A DNA stretch of 64,000 bases from BM003 sp963783695. GTDB lineage: Bacteria; Pseudomonadota; Gammaproteobacteria; Steroidobacterales; BM003. Of the stretch, positions 35,818 through 44,505 are shown in pieces. A program made the translations under genes and the position numbers. Where the stretch lies: positions 1-64,000 of the forward strand of contig CAWAOM010000006.1 of the NCBI GenBank assembly GCA_963783695.1, read 5' to 3'. How positions within the stretch are numbered: the first letter of the stretch is position 1; each line of letters opens with the position of its first letter. The notes beneath the pieces are model-generated. The model saw only the letters and a program-made list of their open reading frames with translations. It was not told where the DNA came from and ran no database searches.

Positions 35818-35896
35818 CCGGCAGAAATACCTATGCGGGCCCGGTGTTTGCAGGGCTGCCGGAACCCGGCCGCCCTCCGGACCCGCTCAGGGCCAA

Positions 35897-36427
35897 TCAG
35901 TTCTTCAGATCCAGTGCGTTATCGACCTTTTCTACGCCTTTGATACCGGCGGCAATTTCCGTCGCGCGCTTTTTCTCGGCGGCGCTGCCGACAAACCCGC
36001 TCAGCTGCACCACACCGTTGCGCACTTCAACGTCTATATCACCGGCATCGGTGCCTTTCTCGGCCATCAGCGCGGCATTGACCTTGGTCTCGATGTACTG
36101 ATCGTCCATCGTTTGCCCCATGCTGCGCTTGCCGCTGCCAACCACCAGCTTGTTGTTGACCTTTTTCACGCCAACGATGTCGTTCGCAATATTGGCTGCC
36201 TCGCGACGCTGTTCTTCGCTCTTCACGAACCCGCTCAACTGCACAACGCCCTTGTCGACCTCGACATTGACGTCATTGGCATCGACTGTCTTGCTGTCGA
36301 TCAGGTTGGTCTTGACTTGCGCGGCAAGGCCGACGTCATCGACCATTTCACCCGCAGTTTTTTGCGCCAGCACCGGGCTGGCCAGCAACAGTGCCGTCAT
36401 GGCCACCATAATCTTTTTGATCGGCAT
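35897..36427 (-). CDS. Periplasmic BON-domain protein (OsmY-like)
   Basis: A 176-residue exported protein from the ATG at 36427, with a strong GGAGGA site 7 bases upstream. Leader cleaved after ASPVLA. Two BON domains follow (about 35-95 and 108-175), each with the signature 'VxVxxGxVxLSGFVxSxxxxxxAxxIAxxxxGVxxVxN' (VEVDKGVVQLSGFVKSEEQR and VEVRNGVVQLSGFVGSAAEK). BON domains bind phospholipid surfaces, and OsmY-like proteins protect the envelope in osmotic stress. It is divergent from tupB. Placement beside tungstate genes looks incidental. Confidence 0.88.
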   Translation of the reverse strand: MPIKKIMVAMTALLLASPVLAQKTAGEMVDDVGLAAQVKTNLIDSKTVDANDVNVEVDKGVVQLSGFVKSEEQRREAANIANDIVGVKKVNNKLVVGSGKRSMGQTMDDQYIETKVNAALMAEKGTDAGDIDVEVRNGVVQLSGFVGSAAEKKRATEIAAGIKGVEKVDNALDLKN

Positions 36428-36636
36428 CGCTCTATCCTCCTTGATACCTGAATTATTTAGACTTTTTTCAAGCGAGCCGGAAAGTTCCAGCTTATCGTGC
36501 CGGTCGGATTGCTTTCCCCGAAGGGCGCAATTTTCACATAACGGGCTCGCGGCCGCGAAGTATATCCACAGATCGGACCAAATACACCAGCTTCGAGCAT
36601 GATTACTGCTCCGGCGGGCCGTCTTCGCACGCCCGA

Positions 36637-36660
36637 CAATATCGCCACCTTGCGATATTG
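36637..36660. promoter_or_regulatory. Inverted-repeat operator candidate upstream of tupB
   Basis: CAATATCGC and GCGATATTG form a perfect 9-bp inverted repeat around 6 bases (CACCTT), 59 bases upstream of the tupB start. No T-run follows, so it is not a terminator. Position and symmetry fit a dimeric repressor site; the regulator encoded at 39073-39984 is the obvious candidate. Confidence 0.6.
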
Positions 36661-36718
36661 GCAAAATTTCTGCACGCTTACGACAAATTATGCAGAATTA
36701 TGCTGGCAGGCACCGTTG

Positions 36719-37426
36719 ATGCAGGAATTTGGCGAAATATTCGGTCTCGCGATCGGACTCATCTTGTCGGCGGATAAAGACCTGCTCGAGATCGTCTTTT
36801 TGTCGTTGCGAGTGAGCCTTTCGGCCGTGCTGATTTCATGCCTGATCGGCATGCCGCTGGGGGCACTGCTCGGCATGACGCGGTTCCGCGGCCACGGTGC
36901 GTTACTGGTTCTTCTCAACGCACTGATGGGTCTGCCGCCGGTAGTTGTCGGACTGGTGGTGTACATGCTGCTGAGCAACGCCGGACCGATGGGCTGGTTA
37001 CAACTGTTGTATACGCCAACGGCGATGATCATCGCCCAGACCATCCTGATAACACCTATCGTCGCCGCGCTGACTCGCCAGGTCATCGAATCGCTGCACA
37101 GCGAATACGCGGAGCAGTTTCGCTCGATGTGCGTGTCGGCGCGCACGGCGGTGGCGACATTGCTATGGGATGCTCGGGTCAGCCTCCTTACCGTGGCGCT
37201 CGCGGGGTTCGGACGCGCCATTGCCGAGGTCGGCGCGGTGATGATCGTTGGCGGCAACATCATCCATCTGACCCGGGTCATGACCACCGCCATCGCGCTG
37301 GAGACTTCCAAGGGAAACCTGGATCTTGCGCTGGCGCTCGGTATCGTACTGTTCCTGCTTGCGCTCGGCATCAACGCAGTCGTAATGAGCCTGCGTTCGG
37401 ACACGACAAGATATGGCTATGCTTGA
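36719..37426 (+). CDS. tupB: Tungstate ABC transporter permease TupB
   Basis: 235 residues from the ATG at 36719 (GGCAGG upstream; an earlier in-frame ATG at 36599 would include the operator). About five or six membrane helices with the permease coupling motif EVGAVMIVGGNI and the N-terminal LRVSLSAVLISCLIGMPLGAL. This is the TupB/ModB-like short permease type. Together with TupC and TupA it imports tungstate. Overlaps tupC by 14 bases, so translation is coupled. Confidence 0.88.
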   Translation: MQEFGEIFGLAIGLILSADKDLLEIVFLSLRVSLSAVLISCLIGMPLGALLGMTRFRGHGALLVLLNALMGLPPVVVGLVVYMLLSNAGPMGWLQLLYTPTAMIIAQTILITPIVAALTRQVIESLHSEYAEQFRSMCVSARTAVATLLWDARVSLLTVALAGFGRAIAEVGAVMIVGGNIIHLTRVMTTAIALETSKGNLDLALALGIVLFLLALGINAVVMSLRSDTTRYGYA

Positions 37427-38180
37427 GACTTTGGCCCTGCGCGACAGCAATGCCAGCGGCATGCGTAACAAAGCGTCGCTTTTGCCCGCGGTTACCCGAT
37501 CACTCAGCTATCGGACCAGCGGCAAAATGATTCTCGAGAATGTCTCTCTGCACCTCCCGCCGCAATCGCTGACTGTCGTAATGGGCCCAAACGGCGCCGG
37601 CAAAAGCATTCTTCTGCGTCTCCTGCACGGCCTGCTCCAGCCCAGCGGCGGAGAAATCCTTTGGGGTGGCAACCGTCTCGACCCTGCGATACGCAAGCGC
37701 CAGGCCATGGTCTTTCAAAGACCGGTGCTGCTGCGTCGCAGCGTCGCCGACAACATCCGTTTCGCGCTGAAGTTGCGCGGCAAGGCGGCATCCCGCGACT
37801 GTGACGAAATCCTCGCAGCGGCAGGTCTCTCGGCGCAGGCGGGACAGGCGGCGCGATCATTGTCCGGGGGCGAACAACAGCGGCTTGCCCTTGCCCGAGC
37901 GCTGGTGTTCCGGCCGGAAGTGCTGTTCCTCGACGAACCCACCGCGAATCTGGACCCGGCGTCCACCGCTACGATCGAGTCGGTTGTTCTCGGCGCGCGG
38001 CGTTGCGGAACAAAAGTGATTTTCGTCAGCCACGATGTCGGCCAGGCGCAACGGCTCGCAGACGACGTCGTTTTTCTCCATAGCGGCCGACTGCAGGAAC
38101 ACAGCAATGCCGGCGTATTTTTCAACTCGCCGGCGTCGGATGCTGCCAGATCGTTTCTGGCCGGAGATCTTCTGTTGTAA
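37413..38180 (+). CDS. tupC: Tungstate ABC transporter ATPase TupC
   Basis: A 255-residue ABC ATPase with Walker A GPNGAGKS, signature LSGGEQQRLALARAL, Walker B VLFLDEPT and H-loop FVSHD. A short N-terminal lead (about 35 residues) precedes the domain. There is no C-terminal TOBE domain, as normal for TupC and unlike ModC. The next gene starts 19 bases after its stop. Powers tungstate uptake through TupB. Confidence 0.88.
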   Translation: MAMLETLALRDSNASGMRNKASLLPAVTRSLSYRTSGKMILENVSLHLPPQSLTVVMGPNGAGKSILLRLLHGLLQPSGGEILWGGNRLDPAIRKRQAMVFQRPVLLRRSVADNIRFALKLRGKAASRDCDEILAAAGLSAQAGQAARSLSGGEQQRLALARALVFRPEVLFLDEPTANLDPASTATIESVVLGARRCGTKVIFVSHDVGQAQRLADDVVFLHSGRLQEHSNAGVFFNSPASDAARSFLAGDLLL

Positions 38181-38199
38181 CCATCATGGAGAATCGCAG

Positions 38200-39054
38200 A
38201 TGACACGGTTTCAGTTTTTCGGCGGCGGCGCACTAGCGGCCTTGCTGCTGGCCTCTCTCTGCCCGGGCATGGACGCCCGTGCGGACGAGCGTTCGATCAT
38301 CCTCCAGTCCACCACGTCCACCGCCAACTCCGGACTGTACGGTGCGATCCTCCCACAGTTTACAGAGCGCACCGGGATTACAGTTCATGTCGTTGCAGTC
38401 GGCACCGGCCAGGCAATCAAGAACGCCGCGAACGGCGATGGCGATGTGTTGCTCGTTCATGCGCGCAAGGCCGAAGAAGACTTCGTCGCCGCAGGACATG
38501 GCGTCGAACGCTTCGATGTGATGTACAACGATTTTATTCTGATCGGCCCCGCCGACGATCCGGCCGCGGTCAGCAAGACGAAGACGGCGGCCGCGGCGCT
38601 GCAGGCCGTTGCGACATCCGGGCGCAAGTTCGTTTCGCGTGGTGACGACTCCGGTACCCATAAAAAGGAAAAGCAACTGTGGGATTCCGCGAGCATCGAT
38701 CCGGTTGCCGGCAGCGGCGAGTGGTACCTCGAGTCCGGCTCGGGCATGGGGGCGACGATAAACATGGCGGTCGGTATGGGCGCCTATACGCTGACCGACC
38801 GTGGCACATGGATCAGTTTCAGCAACAAACGCGACCACAAGATCGTGTTCGAAAAAGACCCGCCACTGTTCAATCAGTATGGCGTGATTCTCGTCAATCC
38901 GGCCAGGCACTCCAATGCCAACACCGCGGATGGCCAGGCATTTATCGACTGGATTCTTGGCCCGGAAGGTCAGGCAGCGATCGCCGCCTATCAGCTTGAC
39001 GGCCAGCAACTGTTCTACCCGAACGCCAATAGCCGGAATCAAGCCGCGCCATAA
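38200..39054 (+). CDS. tupA: Tungstate-binding periplasmic protein TupA
   Basis: 284 residues from the ATG at 38200 (GGAGAA upstream). Signal peptide ends at MDARA. The mature start shows the TupA signature ILQSTTSTANSGLYGAILP, whose TTS residues bind the oxyanion, and the second contact region SRGDDSGTHKKEKQLW is typical of TupA/WtpA proteins. YGVILVNPARH follows late. These residues separate tungstate-selective TupA from molybdate ModA. The gene ends 18 bases from the converging regulator gene. It supplies the metal for the AOR encoded nearby. Confidence 0.92.
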   Translation: MTRFQFFGGGALAALLLASLCPGMDARADERSIILQSTTSTANSGLYGAILPQFTERTGITVHVVAVGTGQAIKNAANGDGDVLLVHARKAEEDFVAAGHGVERFDVMYNDFILIGPADDPAAVSKTKTAAAALQAVATSGRKFVSRGDDSGTHKKEKQLWDSASIDPVAGSGEWYLESGSGMGATINMAVGMGAYTLTDRGTWISFSNKRDHKIVFEKDPPLFNQYGVILVNPARHSNANTADGQAFIDWILGPEGQAAIAAYQLDGQQLFYPNANSRNQAAP

Positions 39055-39072
39055 CTTCTTACCATTCGCGAC

Positions 39073-39984
39073 TCAGCCGTTGAAGTGGACGATGCCGAAA
39101 CCGGCAATGTCGTAACCGGTCAGTTGTGCGGCTCTGGCGGCAAATTTTGCTGACCGGCAGAATGCGAAAAGCCGCTGCAGGGGCGGCTCGAAGCACTCGC
39201 GGCGGTCCACCAGCAGGTCGAAGCGCTCGCGAACGACCGGCACAAAATCGAGGCCGAACTGCCTGGCCGGGCCACGCAATCCGAACGCGACATCGGCATC
39301 GCCCTCCGCCACCATGCCTGCCGCGTCGCTCTCGGTCCTGGCGATATCGGCAAACGATATTTTTGCGGCATCGATCCCGCTCCCTGCAAGAAGGTGCTGC
39401 AACAGCTTTTGGCTGCCGGCCTCAGCCTGCCGCGCAACGACCGAGTGGCCAGCCAGCGCCTCCAGAGACGGATACTGCGCCGCCTCAGCGGCGGCGACGA
39501 TCAGTCCGCGATCGCGCCAGGCAAACTCCACCAGAACGACCGGTGACGCGGCAAACCGGGCGGCGACCAGCGGTGCATTCCAATCGTCACCGGTTTCGTC
39601 ATAGACATGCATGCCGGCACCGACACCCTCGCCCAGTGCGAACCGCTCCAGCCCGTCCATACTGCCGTCCCAATACATCGCCAGACCCGAGCCCGACTCG
39701 CGCAACGCCCATTCGAGCAGAGGGTCATGGCTGCCAAGAAAAACCGCTGGCCTGGCGGCAAGCGGCTCACCTATGCTGCCACCGCTCTTGCTCGCAACCC
39801 ATGCCACGACCGCCTGCCGCGGAAACAGCAATTTGCCGGTTGCACGGGAGCACGGCACCTCACCCGAGGCGGCCAGTTCGTAGACTTTCCGTTCCTTGAT
39901 ATGCAGAAGCTCGGCAAGCTCACGGGTCGTCAGATACTGGTCTTTGAGTTCGGTCAAGATCTCCCCCCAACGATTCGGCGTCAC
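39073..39984 (-). CDS. Helix-turn-helix regulator with periplasmic-binding-like domain
   Basis: A 303-residue cytoplasmic protein. Residues about 15-65 are an excisionase-type helix-turn-helix (YLTTRELAELLHIKERKVYE, then VPCSRATGKLLFPRQAV). Residues 78-300 form a substrate-binding-protein-like domain (VFLGSHDPLLEWALRESGSG to the FAFCRSAKFAARAAQLTGYD end) of the kind found in regulators sensing molybdate/tungstate or the cofactor precursor. It is convergent with tupA. By neighbourhood it is likely to read tungstate level and control tup and AOR genes. No export signal despite the binding-protein fold. Confidence 0.8.
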   Translation of the reverse strand: MTPNRWGEILTELKDQYLTTRELAELLHIKERKVYELAASGEVPCSRATGKLLFPRQAVVAWVASKSGGSIGEPLAARPAVFLGSHDPLLEWALRESGSGLAMYWDGSMDGLERFALGEGVGAGMHVYDETGDDWNAPLVAARFAASPVVLVEFAWRDRGLIVAAAEAAQYPSLEALAGHSVVARQAEAGSQKLLQHLLAGSGIDAAKISFADIARTESDAAGMVAEGDADVAFGLRGPARQFGLDFVPVVRERFDLLVDRRECFEPPLQRLFAFCRSAKFAARAAQLTGYDIAGFGIVHFNG

Positions 39985-40148
39985 AAATGGACGCGATGAT
40001 GGTTGCAGGATACCCCCCCAACTTCAATACGCCGAGGTGGCCGGATCGCGCTACTATCCGCGAGCACTATGCATTTGCTCCCGCGCAATCGCGCGGTCGG
40101 GCCGCATGCCTTGCCGCGTCGCCCTTTACGAACTGTGAGGAGACACGA

Positions 40149-40688
40149 ATGAACACCCGCCATGGTCGCAGATCACCTACTTCGCGACAGCGCAAATCAC
40201 CGCGCTCCAGGTTGCGCGTTGCGCCAACGCCACGAATAGGCCGCTATATCCACGAGATCGCCACCCAGACCTCGTTTCTGAGCATTCTCCTGATCCTGTT
40301 GGTGATGTGGCTGGTGAGCGCATCCGGTCTGTGGTTGGCGGAAAGAGGCGCCCCGGCAACCGCGGTTCGCAGTATTGGCGATGCTCTTTATTGGGGAGTC
40401 GCCGCAATGTCGACTGCCGGCATTGCCGATACGCCGGTTACCGCCGCAGGAAAATTGATTGGGGGTAGCTGGATTCTCCTCGGTTCAGTGCTTTTTTTTG
40501 GCACACTGGTCGCCACGGTTACCAGCTACTTTATGCGCCCACTGGCGCGGCCAGCGCACCAGATCGTTGAAACGATCGAATACAACCTGGAGCACTTGTC
40601 CGACCTGTCCGTTGAAGAACTGGACCTTCTGAAAGAGACCACTGACGCGCTGATCCTGCACGTAGAGAAATTGAAAACCGGTCACTAG
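40149..40688 (+). CDS. Potassium-channel-like two-helix membrane protein with altered filter
   Basis: 179 residues from the ATG at 40149 (GAGGAG before it). Two membrane helices (SFLSILLILLVMWLVSASGL and GGSWILLGSVLFFGTLVATV) flank a pore-loop-like segment LYWGVAAMSTAGIADTPVTA. The spacing copies the Ion_trans_2 channel (TxxTVGYGDxxP), but the filter TVGYG reads TAGIA, so it probably does not conduct K+ selectively. A basic N-terminal stretch precedes it, and a charged coiled-coil tail (IVETIEYNLEHLSDLSVEEL) may tetramerise. Start at 39987 is unlikely, with no ribosome site. Function is uncertain. Confidence 0.72.
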   Translation: MNTRHGRRSPTSRQRKSPRSRLRVAPTPRIGRYIHEIATQTSFLSILLILLVMWLVSASGLWLAERGAPATAVRSIGDALYWGVAAMSTAGIADTPVTAAGKLIGGSWILLGSVLFFGTLVATVTSYFMRPLARPAHQIVETIEYNLEHLSDLSVEELDLLKETTDALILHVEKLKTGH

Positions 40689-40999
40689 CAGGCTGCAGAG
40701 CGAGGCAGTGGGGACCCGGCTGACAGCACCGTGCTTTCCCTTTCAGCAATTCAGTCTATTTTACATTAGCTTTATTCTACAACTTGCTATTTTTGATTAT
40801 TTTATATTGCTTTTATATCAGGAATTAACAGTGCTCGATACCCAAGCTCGCTGCCTCATGGCAGCCGCTGACGGACTGCGCCGGCAGCAGATGGCGTAAA
40901 CCGATTCGTGTTTGCAATTGACTCCGCATATGTTGAAATGCGCGTCCGTCCCGACGTTCGAACAGGTTTCGGGTCGATCAAAAATTCAAGGAGATCGTA
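40689..40999. other. Intergenic region with an AT-rich island
   Basis: Bases about 40745-40830 are strongly AT-rich (runs such as TTTTTGATTATTTTATATTG) in an otherwise GC-rich window. Nothing in it looks coding. The promoter of the binding-protein gene at 41000 should lie here, and the AT patch may be a curved or nucleoid-protein-bound segment. Confidence 0.5.
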
Positions 41000-41818
41000 A
41001 TGTTTAAGTTTCTGAGGGCGAGACTTCTGCCCGTGATGCTCGGTGTCTGCCTGATGGGCGCCGCCGGCATCTCGGCGGCCGCCGACAGCCCTGTGCTGGA
41101 CCGCATTATCAAGAGCGAGACGATCCGCGTCGGACTGTCGGGCAACCAGCCTCCGTTCAATGCCAAGGGCCGCGATGGCAACCTGATCGGCCTCGAAGTC
41201 GATCTCGCCCGCGCGCTGGCAGCCGCACTGGGCGTCAAGGTCGAATTTGTGCAGCGTCCGTTTGGCGACCTGCTAGGCGCGCTGAACAAAGGCGATGTCG
41301 ACATGGTCATGTCGGGTATGGCGATTACCAAGGAGCGCGCCCGCGAGGCGACCTTCCTCGGACCGTACATGCTGTCGGGCAAGTCCATTCTGACGAAGTC
41401 GGACACCCTCGCACGGGCCAAGGAGGCTGGCGATATCAACAACGCAGACATTCGTCTGGCCGCACTAAAGGGCTCGACCAGCCAGCAGTTCGTGGAGCGA
41501 AATCTCCCCGATTCCAAGCTCACGACCGTTGCGGATTACGACGAAGGCGTCAGCCTGATCCTGGAAAACAAGGTCGATGCGTTGGTCGCTGATATGCCGA
41601 TCTGCATGCTGTCTATCTTGCGCTTCCCGGATGCCGGTTTCACGACCCTGACCCGGCCGATGACGGTCGAACCAATCGGTGTTGCGGTTTCGGCCAACGA
41701 CCCGCAGCTGGCCCATATCATCGACAACTATATCGATGCGTTCGAGAAAACCGGCGCGCTCAATCAGTTGCGCAAGAAATGGCTGGAAGACAACTCCTGG
41801 ATTGCCGCGCTGCCTTAA
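41000..41818 (+). CDS. Amino-acid-type ABC transporter substrate-binding protein
   Basis: 272 residues, ribosome site AAGGAG 9 bases before the ATG. Signal peptide ends at ISAAADS. The SBP_bac_3 fold is clear: IRVGLSGNQPPFNAKGRDGN, the LIGLEVDLARALAAALGVKV helix, and the VDMVMSGMAITKERAREATF motif of polar amino-acid binding proteins. DALVADMPICMLSILRFPDA is in the second lobe. No permease or ATPase gene adjoins, so it is an orphan or pairs with a transporter elsewhere. It is followed by a strong terminator and by the histidine-degradation genes on the other strand, which makes histidine or glutamate-type ligands worth testing. Confidence 0.88.
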   Translation: MFKFLRARLLPVMLGVCLMGAAGISAAADSPVLDRIIKSETIRVGLSGNQPPFNAKGRDGNLIGLEVDLARALAAALGVKVEFVQRPFGDLLGALNKGDVDMVMSGMAITKERAREATFLGPYMLSGKSILTKSDTLARAKEAGDINNADIRLAALKGSTSQQFVERNLPDSKLTTVADYDEGVSLILENKVDALVADMPICMLSILRFPDAGFTTLTRPMTVEPIGVAVSANDPQLAHIIDNYIDAFEKTGALNQLRKKWLEDNSWIAALP

Positions 41819-41847
41819 CCCCGGCGGCGATCAGCAAGCTTGAGAGC

Positions 41848-41880
41848 GAGGCCGGGCCAAACAGCCCGGCCTCTTTTTTT
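41848..41880 (+). terminator. Strong rho-independent terminator
   Basis: GAGGCCGGGC and GCCCGGCCTC form a perfect 10-bp stem with a CAAACA loop, followed by TTTTTTT. It lies 29 bases after the binding-protein stop. Confidence 0.92.
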
Positions 41881-41912
41881 GTGCTTTCCCTGCGCTGTCT
41901 ATGCAGTCGCAG

Positions 41913-42749
41913 TCAGCCGCCGCGATATTCGCACCAGCCCAGCACCGCGGCAAGCAGCGATTCCAGCAGCGCACCCAAACTGGCCGCGCGGGAAGAATCG
42001 AATGTCGCCCCAGCCACCTCGTCCATGTAAGCGGCCTGGGCGAGCTCCATTTGCAAAGCGTGACAACCCGCATCCGGCCGGCCGTAAAACCGGGTGATGT
42101 AACCGCCGCGGAAGCGGCCGTCAACGACCGAACTGAAGTTCACCGAACTCGCGCAGATTCCGGCGACGAGGTCAGCCAGTGCTGGCGCGCATGAAGCACC
42201 ATTATTCGTCCCGAGATTGAGGTCGGGCAGGCGACCGTCGAACAGCTTGGGAACTTCGGATCGAATCGAATGCGCATCCCACAACACCGCATAACCATGG
42301 CGGGCGCGGATCTTCTCCAGTTGCGCCGCCAGATGATCGTGGTACGGGCGCCAGTATGACTCGACACGCCGTTGCTGCTCGGCGCGATCGGGTGCGGTCC
42401 CGGCACGGTAAATATCTTCGCCAGCAAACGTAGTTAGCGGGCAGAGGCCGATATGAGCTTGCCCCGGATACATTGCCGCATCGTCGGGTGGCCGGTTCAG
42501 ATCAACCACATAGCGGGACAATCGGGCGATCTGCATGCTGGCACCCATTTCGTGGGCACACCGATACAGCCTGTCGACAAACCAGTCGGTATCGGGGAGG
42601 CCTCTTGCGGCAGGAGTCAGGCGCGCTGCGATAGCGTCCGGCACCGCGACGCCGGTATGCGGCACATTGACCAACAACGGAGAATCACCGCTCGCAAAGT
42701 CGAAGAGAGTCACGGCCAGGCACCCGCTGTGCCGTGCACCCAGCGGCAC
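41913..42749 (-). CDS. hutG: N-formylglutamate deformylase HutG
   Basis: 278 residues (GTG at 42749; a second GTG at residue 13, giving VTLFDFASGDSPLLVN, is also possible). It is the N-formylglutamate amidohydrolase type of HutG, which releases glutamate and formate in the last step of the histidine pathway. Visible features: PLLVNVPHTGVAVPDAIAAR with the metal-binding His, the D-T-D-W region, YPGQAHIGLCPLTTF and VLWDAHSIRSEVPKLFDG. Lies 36 bases after hutU in the same direction, forming one operon. Confidence 0.9.
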   Translation of the reverse strand: MPLGARHSGCLAVTLFDFASGDSPLLVNVPHTGVAVPDAIAARLTPAARGLPDTDWFVDRLYRCAHEMGASMQIARLSRYVVDLNRPPDDAAMYPGQAHIGLCPLTTFAGEDIYRAGTAPDRAEQQRRVESYWRPYHDHLAAQLEKIRARHGYAVLWDAHSIRSEVPKLFDGRLPDLNLGTNNGASCAPALADLVAGICASSVNFSSVVDGRFRGGYITRFYGRPDAGCHALQMELAQAAYMDEVAGATFDSSRAASLGALLESLLAAVLGWCEYRGG

Positions 42750-42785
42750 GACGCGGCGACGGTCACGTCCGCCTCAGTGGCGCCA

Positions 42786-44468
42786 TCAGCCGTCACCGAG
42801 CATCGGCAGATCGAGCCCGCATTTTCGCGCATGCTCGACGGCAATTGCATATCCGGCGTCGGCATGTCGCATCACGCCGGTTGCCGGATCATTCCACAAC
42901 ACCCGATCGATACGCCGTGCGGCGGCATCGCTGCCATCACACACGATGACGAATCCGGCATGCTGCGAGAACCCCATACCGACACCACCGCCGTGGTGCA
43001 GCGAGACCCAGGTCGCACCGCTCGCGGTATTCAGTAAAGCGTTCAGCAGCGGCCAGTCCGACACCGCATCGGATCCATCCGCCATGGCTTCGGTCTCCCG
43101 GTTCGGGCTGGCGACCGACCCCGAGTCGAGATGGTCGCGACCAATCACGACGGGGGCTTTCAGTTCGCCACTCCTGACCATGTCGTTAAACGCCAGACCC
43201 AGCCGGTGGCGATCACCCAGGCCAACCCAGCATATCCGTGCCGGCAATCCCTGGAAGCGGATGCGCTGTCTCGCCATGTCCAGCCAATTGTGCAAATGGC
43301 TGTCATACGGAATCAGCTCTTTCACTTTCGCATCGGTCCTATAAATGTCTTCCGGGTCACCCGACAGCGCTACCCAGCGAAACGGACCGATCCCCTTACA
43401 GAACAGCGGGCGAACATAGGCGGGCACGAATCCTGGAAATGCGAAAGCCTCCCCGACTCCCTCCTCCAGCGCTACCTGACGGATGTTGTTGCCATAGTCG
43501 AAGGTCGGTATGCCAGCCTCCTGAAACGCAAGCATCGCACGTACGTGAGTTGCCATAGAGCGTCGCGCCGCGGCCGCCACAGCCGCCGGATCGGTTGTCT
43601 GCCCGTCGCGCCATTGCGCCAGCGTCCAGCCCTCGGGCAGATAGCCGTTGACCGGATCGTGAGCAGACGTCTGGTCCGTAACTGCATCCGGGCGCACTCC
43701 GCGGCGCACCAGTTCGGGCAGAATTTCCGCTGCATTGCCAAGCAACCCGACCGATGTCGCCTCCCCGTTCTGGCAGGCCGTATCAATGAGATCCAGCGCC
43801 TCGTCGAGGTCCTCGACGCCGCGGTCGAGATACCCGGTTTCGATGCGTTTCTCGATCCTGTCGGGCTGGCACTCGACAGCGAGCATCGATGCGCCCGCCA
43901 TCGTCGCTGCCAGCGGCTGCGCTCCGCCCATTCCGCCGAGCCCGGCAGTGAGAATCCATTTGCCACGGAGATCGCCGCCGTAGTGCTGACGACCCATCTC
44001 TACGAAAGTCTCGTAGGTTCCCTGGACGATTCCCTGGCTGCCTATATAGATCCATGACCCGGCGGTCATCTGCCCGTACATCATCAGGCCCTTGCGATCC
44101 AGTTCGTTGAAATGGTCCCAGTTGGCCCACTGCGGGACCAGGTTTGAATTGGCAATCAGCACTCTCGGAGCATCTTCGTGGGTGCGAAACACACCGACCG
44201 GCTTGCCCGACTGCACCAGCAAGGTTTCGTCGCTTTCCAGCACGCGCAGGCAATCGACAATCCTGTCATAGCATTCCCAATTACGCGCGGCCCGGCCAAT
44301 ACCGCCGTAAACGACCAGCGAATCCGGATGCTCGGCAACCTCCGGGTCGAGATTGTTCATCAGCATCCTGAGTGGCGCTTCCGTCAGCCAGCTCTTCGCG
44401 CTCAACTCCGTGCCGTGCGGCGCACGCACGATTTGCTGTCGCAAACGGGTTCCCTCGTCTTTCATCAA
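42786..44468 (-). CDS. hutU: Urocanate hydratase HutU
   Basis: A 560-residue NAD-dependent enzyme that turns urocanate into 4-imidazolone-5-propanoate. Family marks: VVYGGIGRAARNWECYDRI, GSWIYIGSQGIVQGTYETF, GLGGMGGAQPLAATMAGA (NAD-binding), the YGNNIRQVA and ICWVGLGDRHRLGLAFN segments, and GATWVSLHHGGGVGMGFSQH near the end. Length is normal for HutU (about 555). It is upstream of hutG. hutH (histidine ammonia-lyase), which makes urocanate, is not in the window. Confidence 0.95.
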   Translation of the reverse strand: MMKDEGTRLRQQIVRAPHGTELSAKSWLTEAPLRMLMNNLDPEVAEHPDSLVVYGGIGRAARNWECYDRIVDCLRVLESDETLLVQSGKPVGVFRTHEDAPRVLIANSNLVPQWANWDHFNELDRKGLMMYGQMTAGSWIYIGSQGIVQGTYETFVEMGRQHYGGDLRGKWILTAGLGGMGGAQPLAATMAGASMLAVECQPDRIEKRIETGYLDRGVEDLDEALDLIDTACQNGEATSVGLLGNAAEILPELVRRGVRPDAVTDQTSAHDPVNGYLPEGWTLAQWRDGQTTDPAAVAAAARRSMATHVRAMLAFQEAGIPTFDYGNNIRQVALEEGVGEAFAFPGFVPAYVRPLFCKGIGPFRWVALSGDPEDIYRTDAKVKELIPYDSHLHNWLDMARQRIRFQGLPARICWVGLGDRHRLGLAFNDMVRSGELKAPVVIGRDHLDSGSVASPNRETEAMADGSDAVSDWPLLNALLNTASGATWVSLHHGGGVGMGFSQHAGFVIVCDGSDAAARRIDRVLWNDPATGVMRHADAGYAIAVEHARKCGLDLPMLGDG

Positions 44469-44505
44469 CCGTCTCCATCATGAACATCGCGTCCTGTCGC
44501 AAGTC

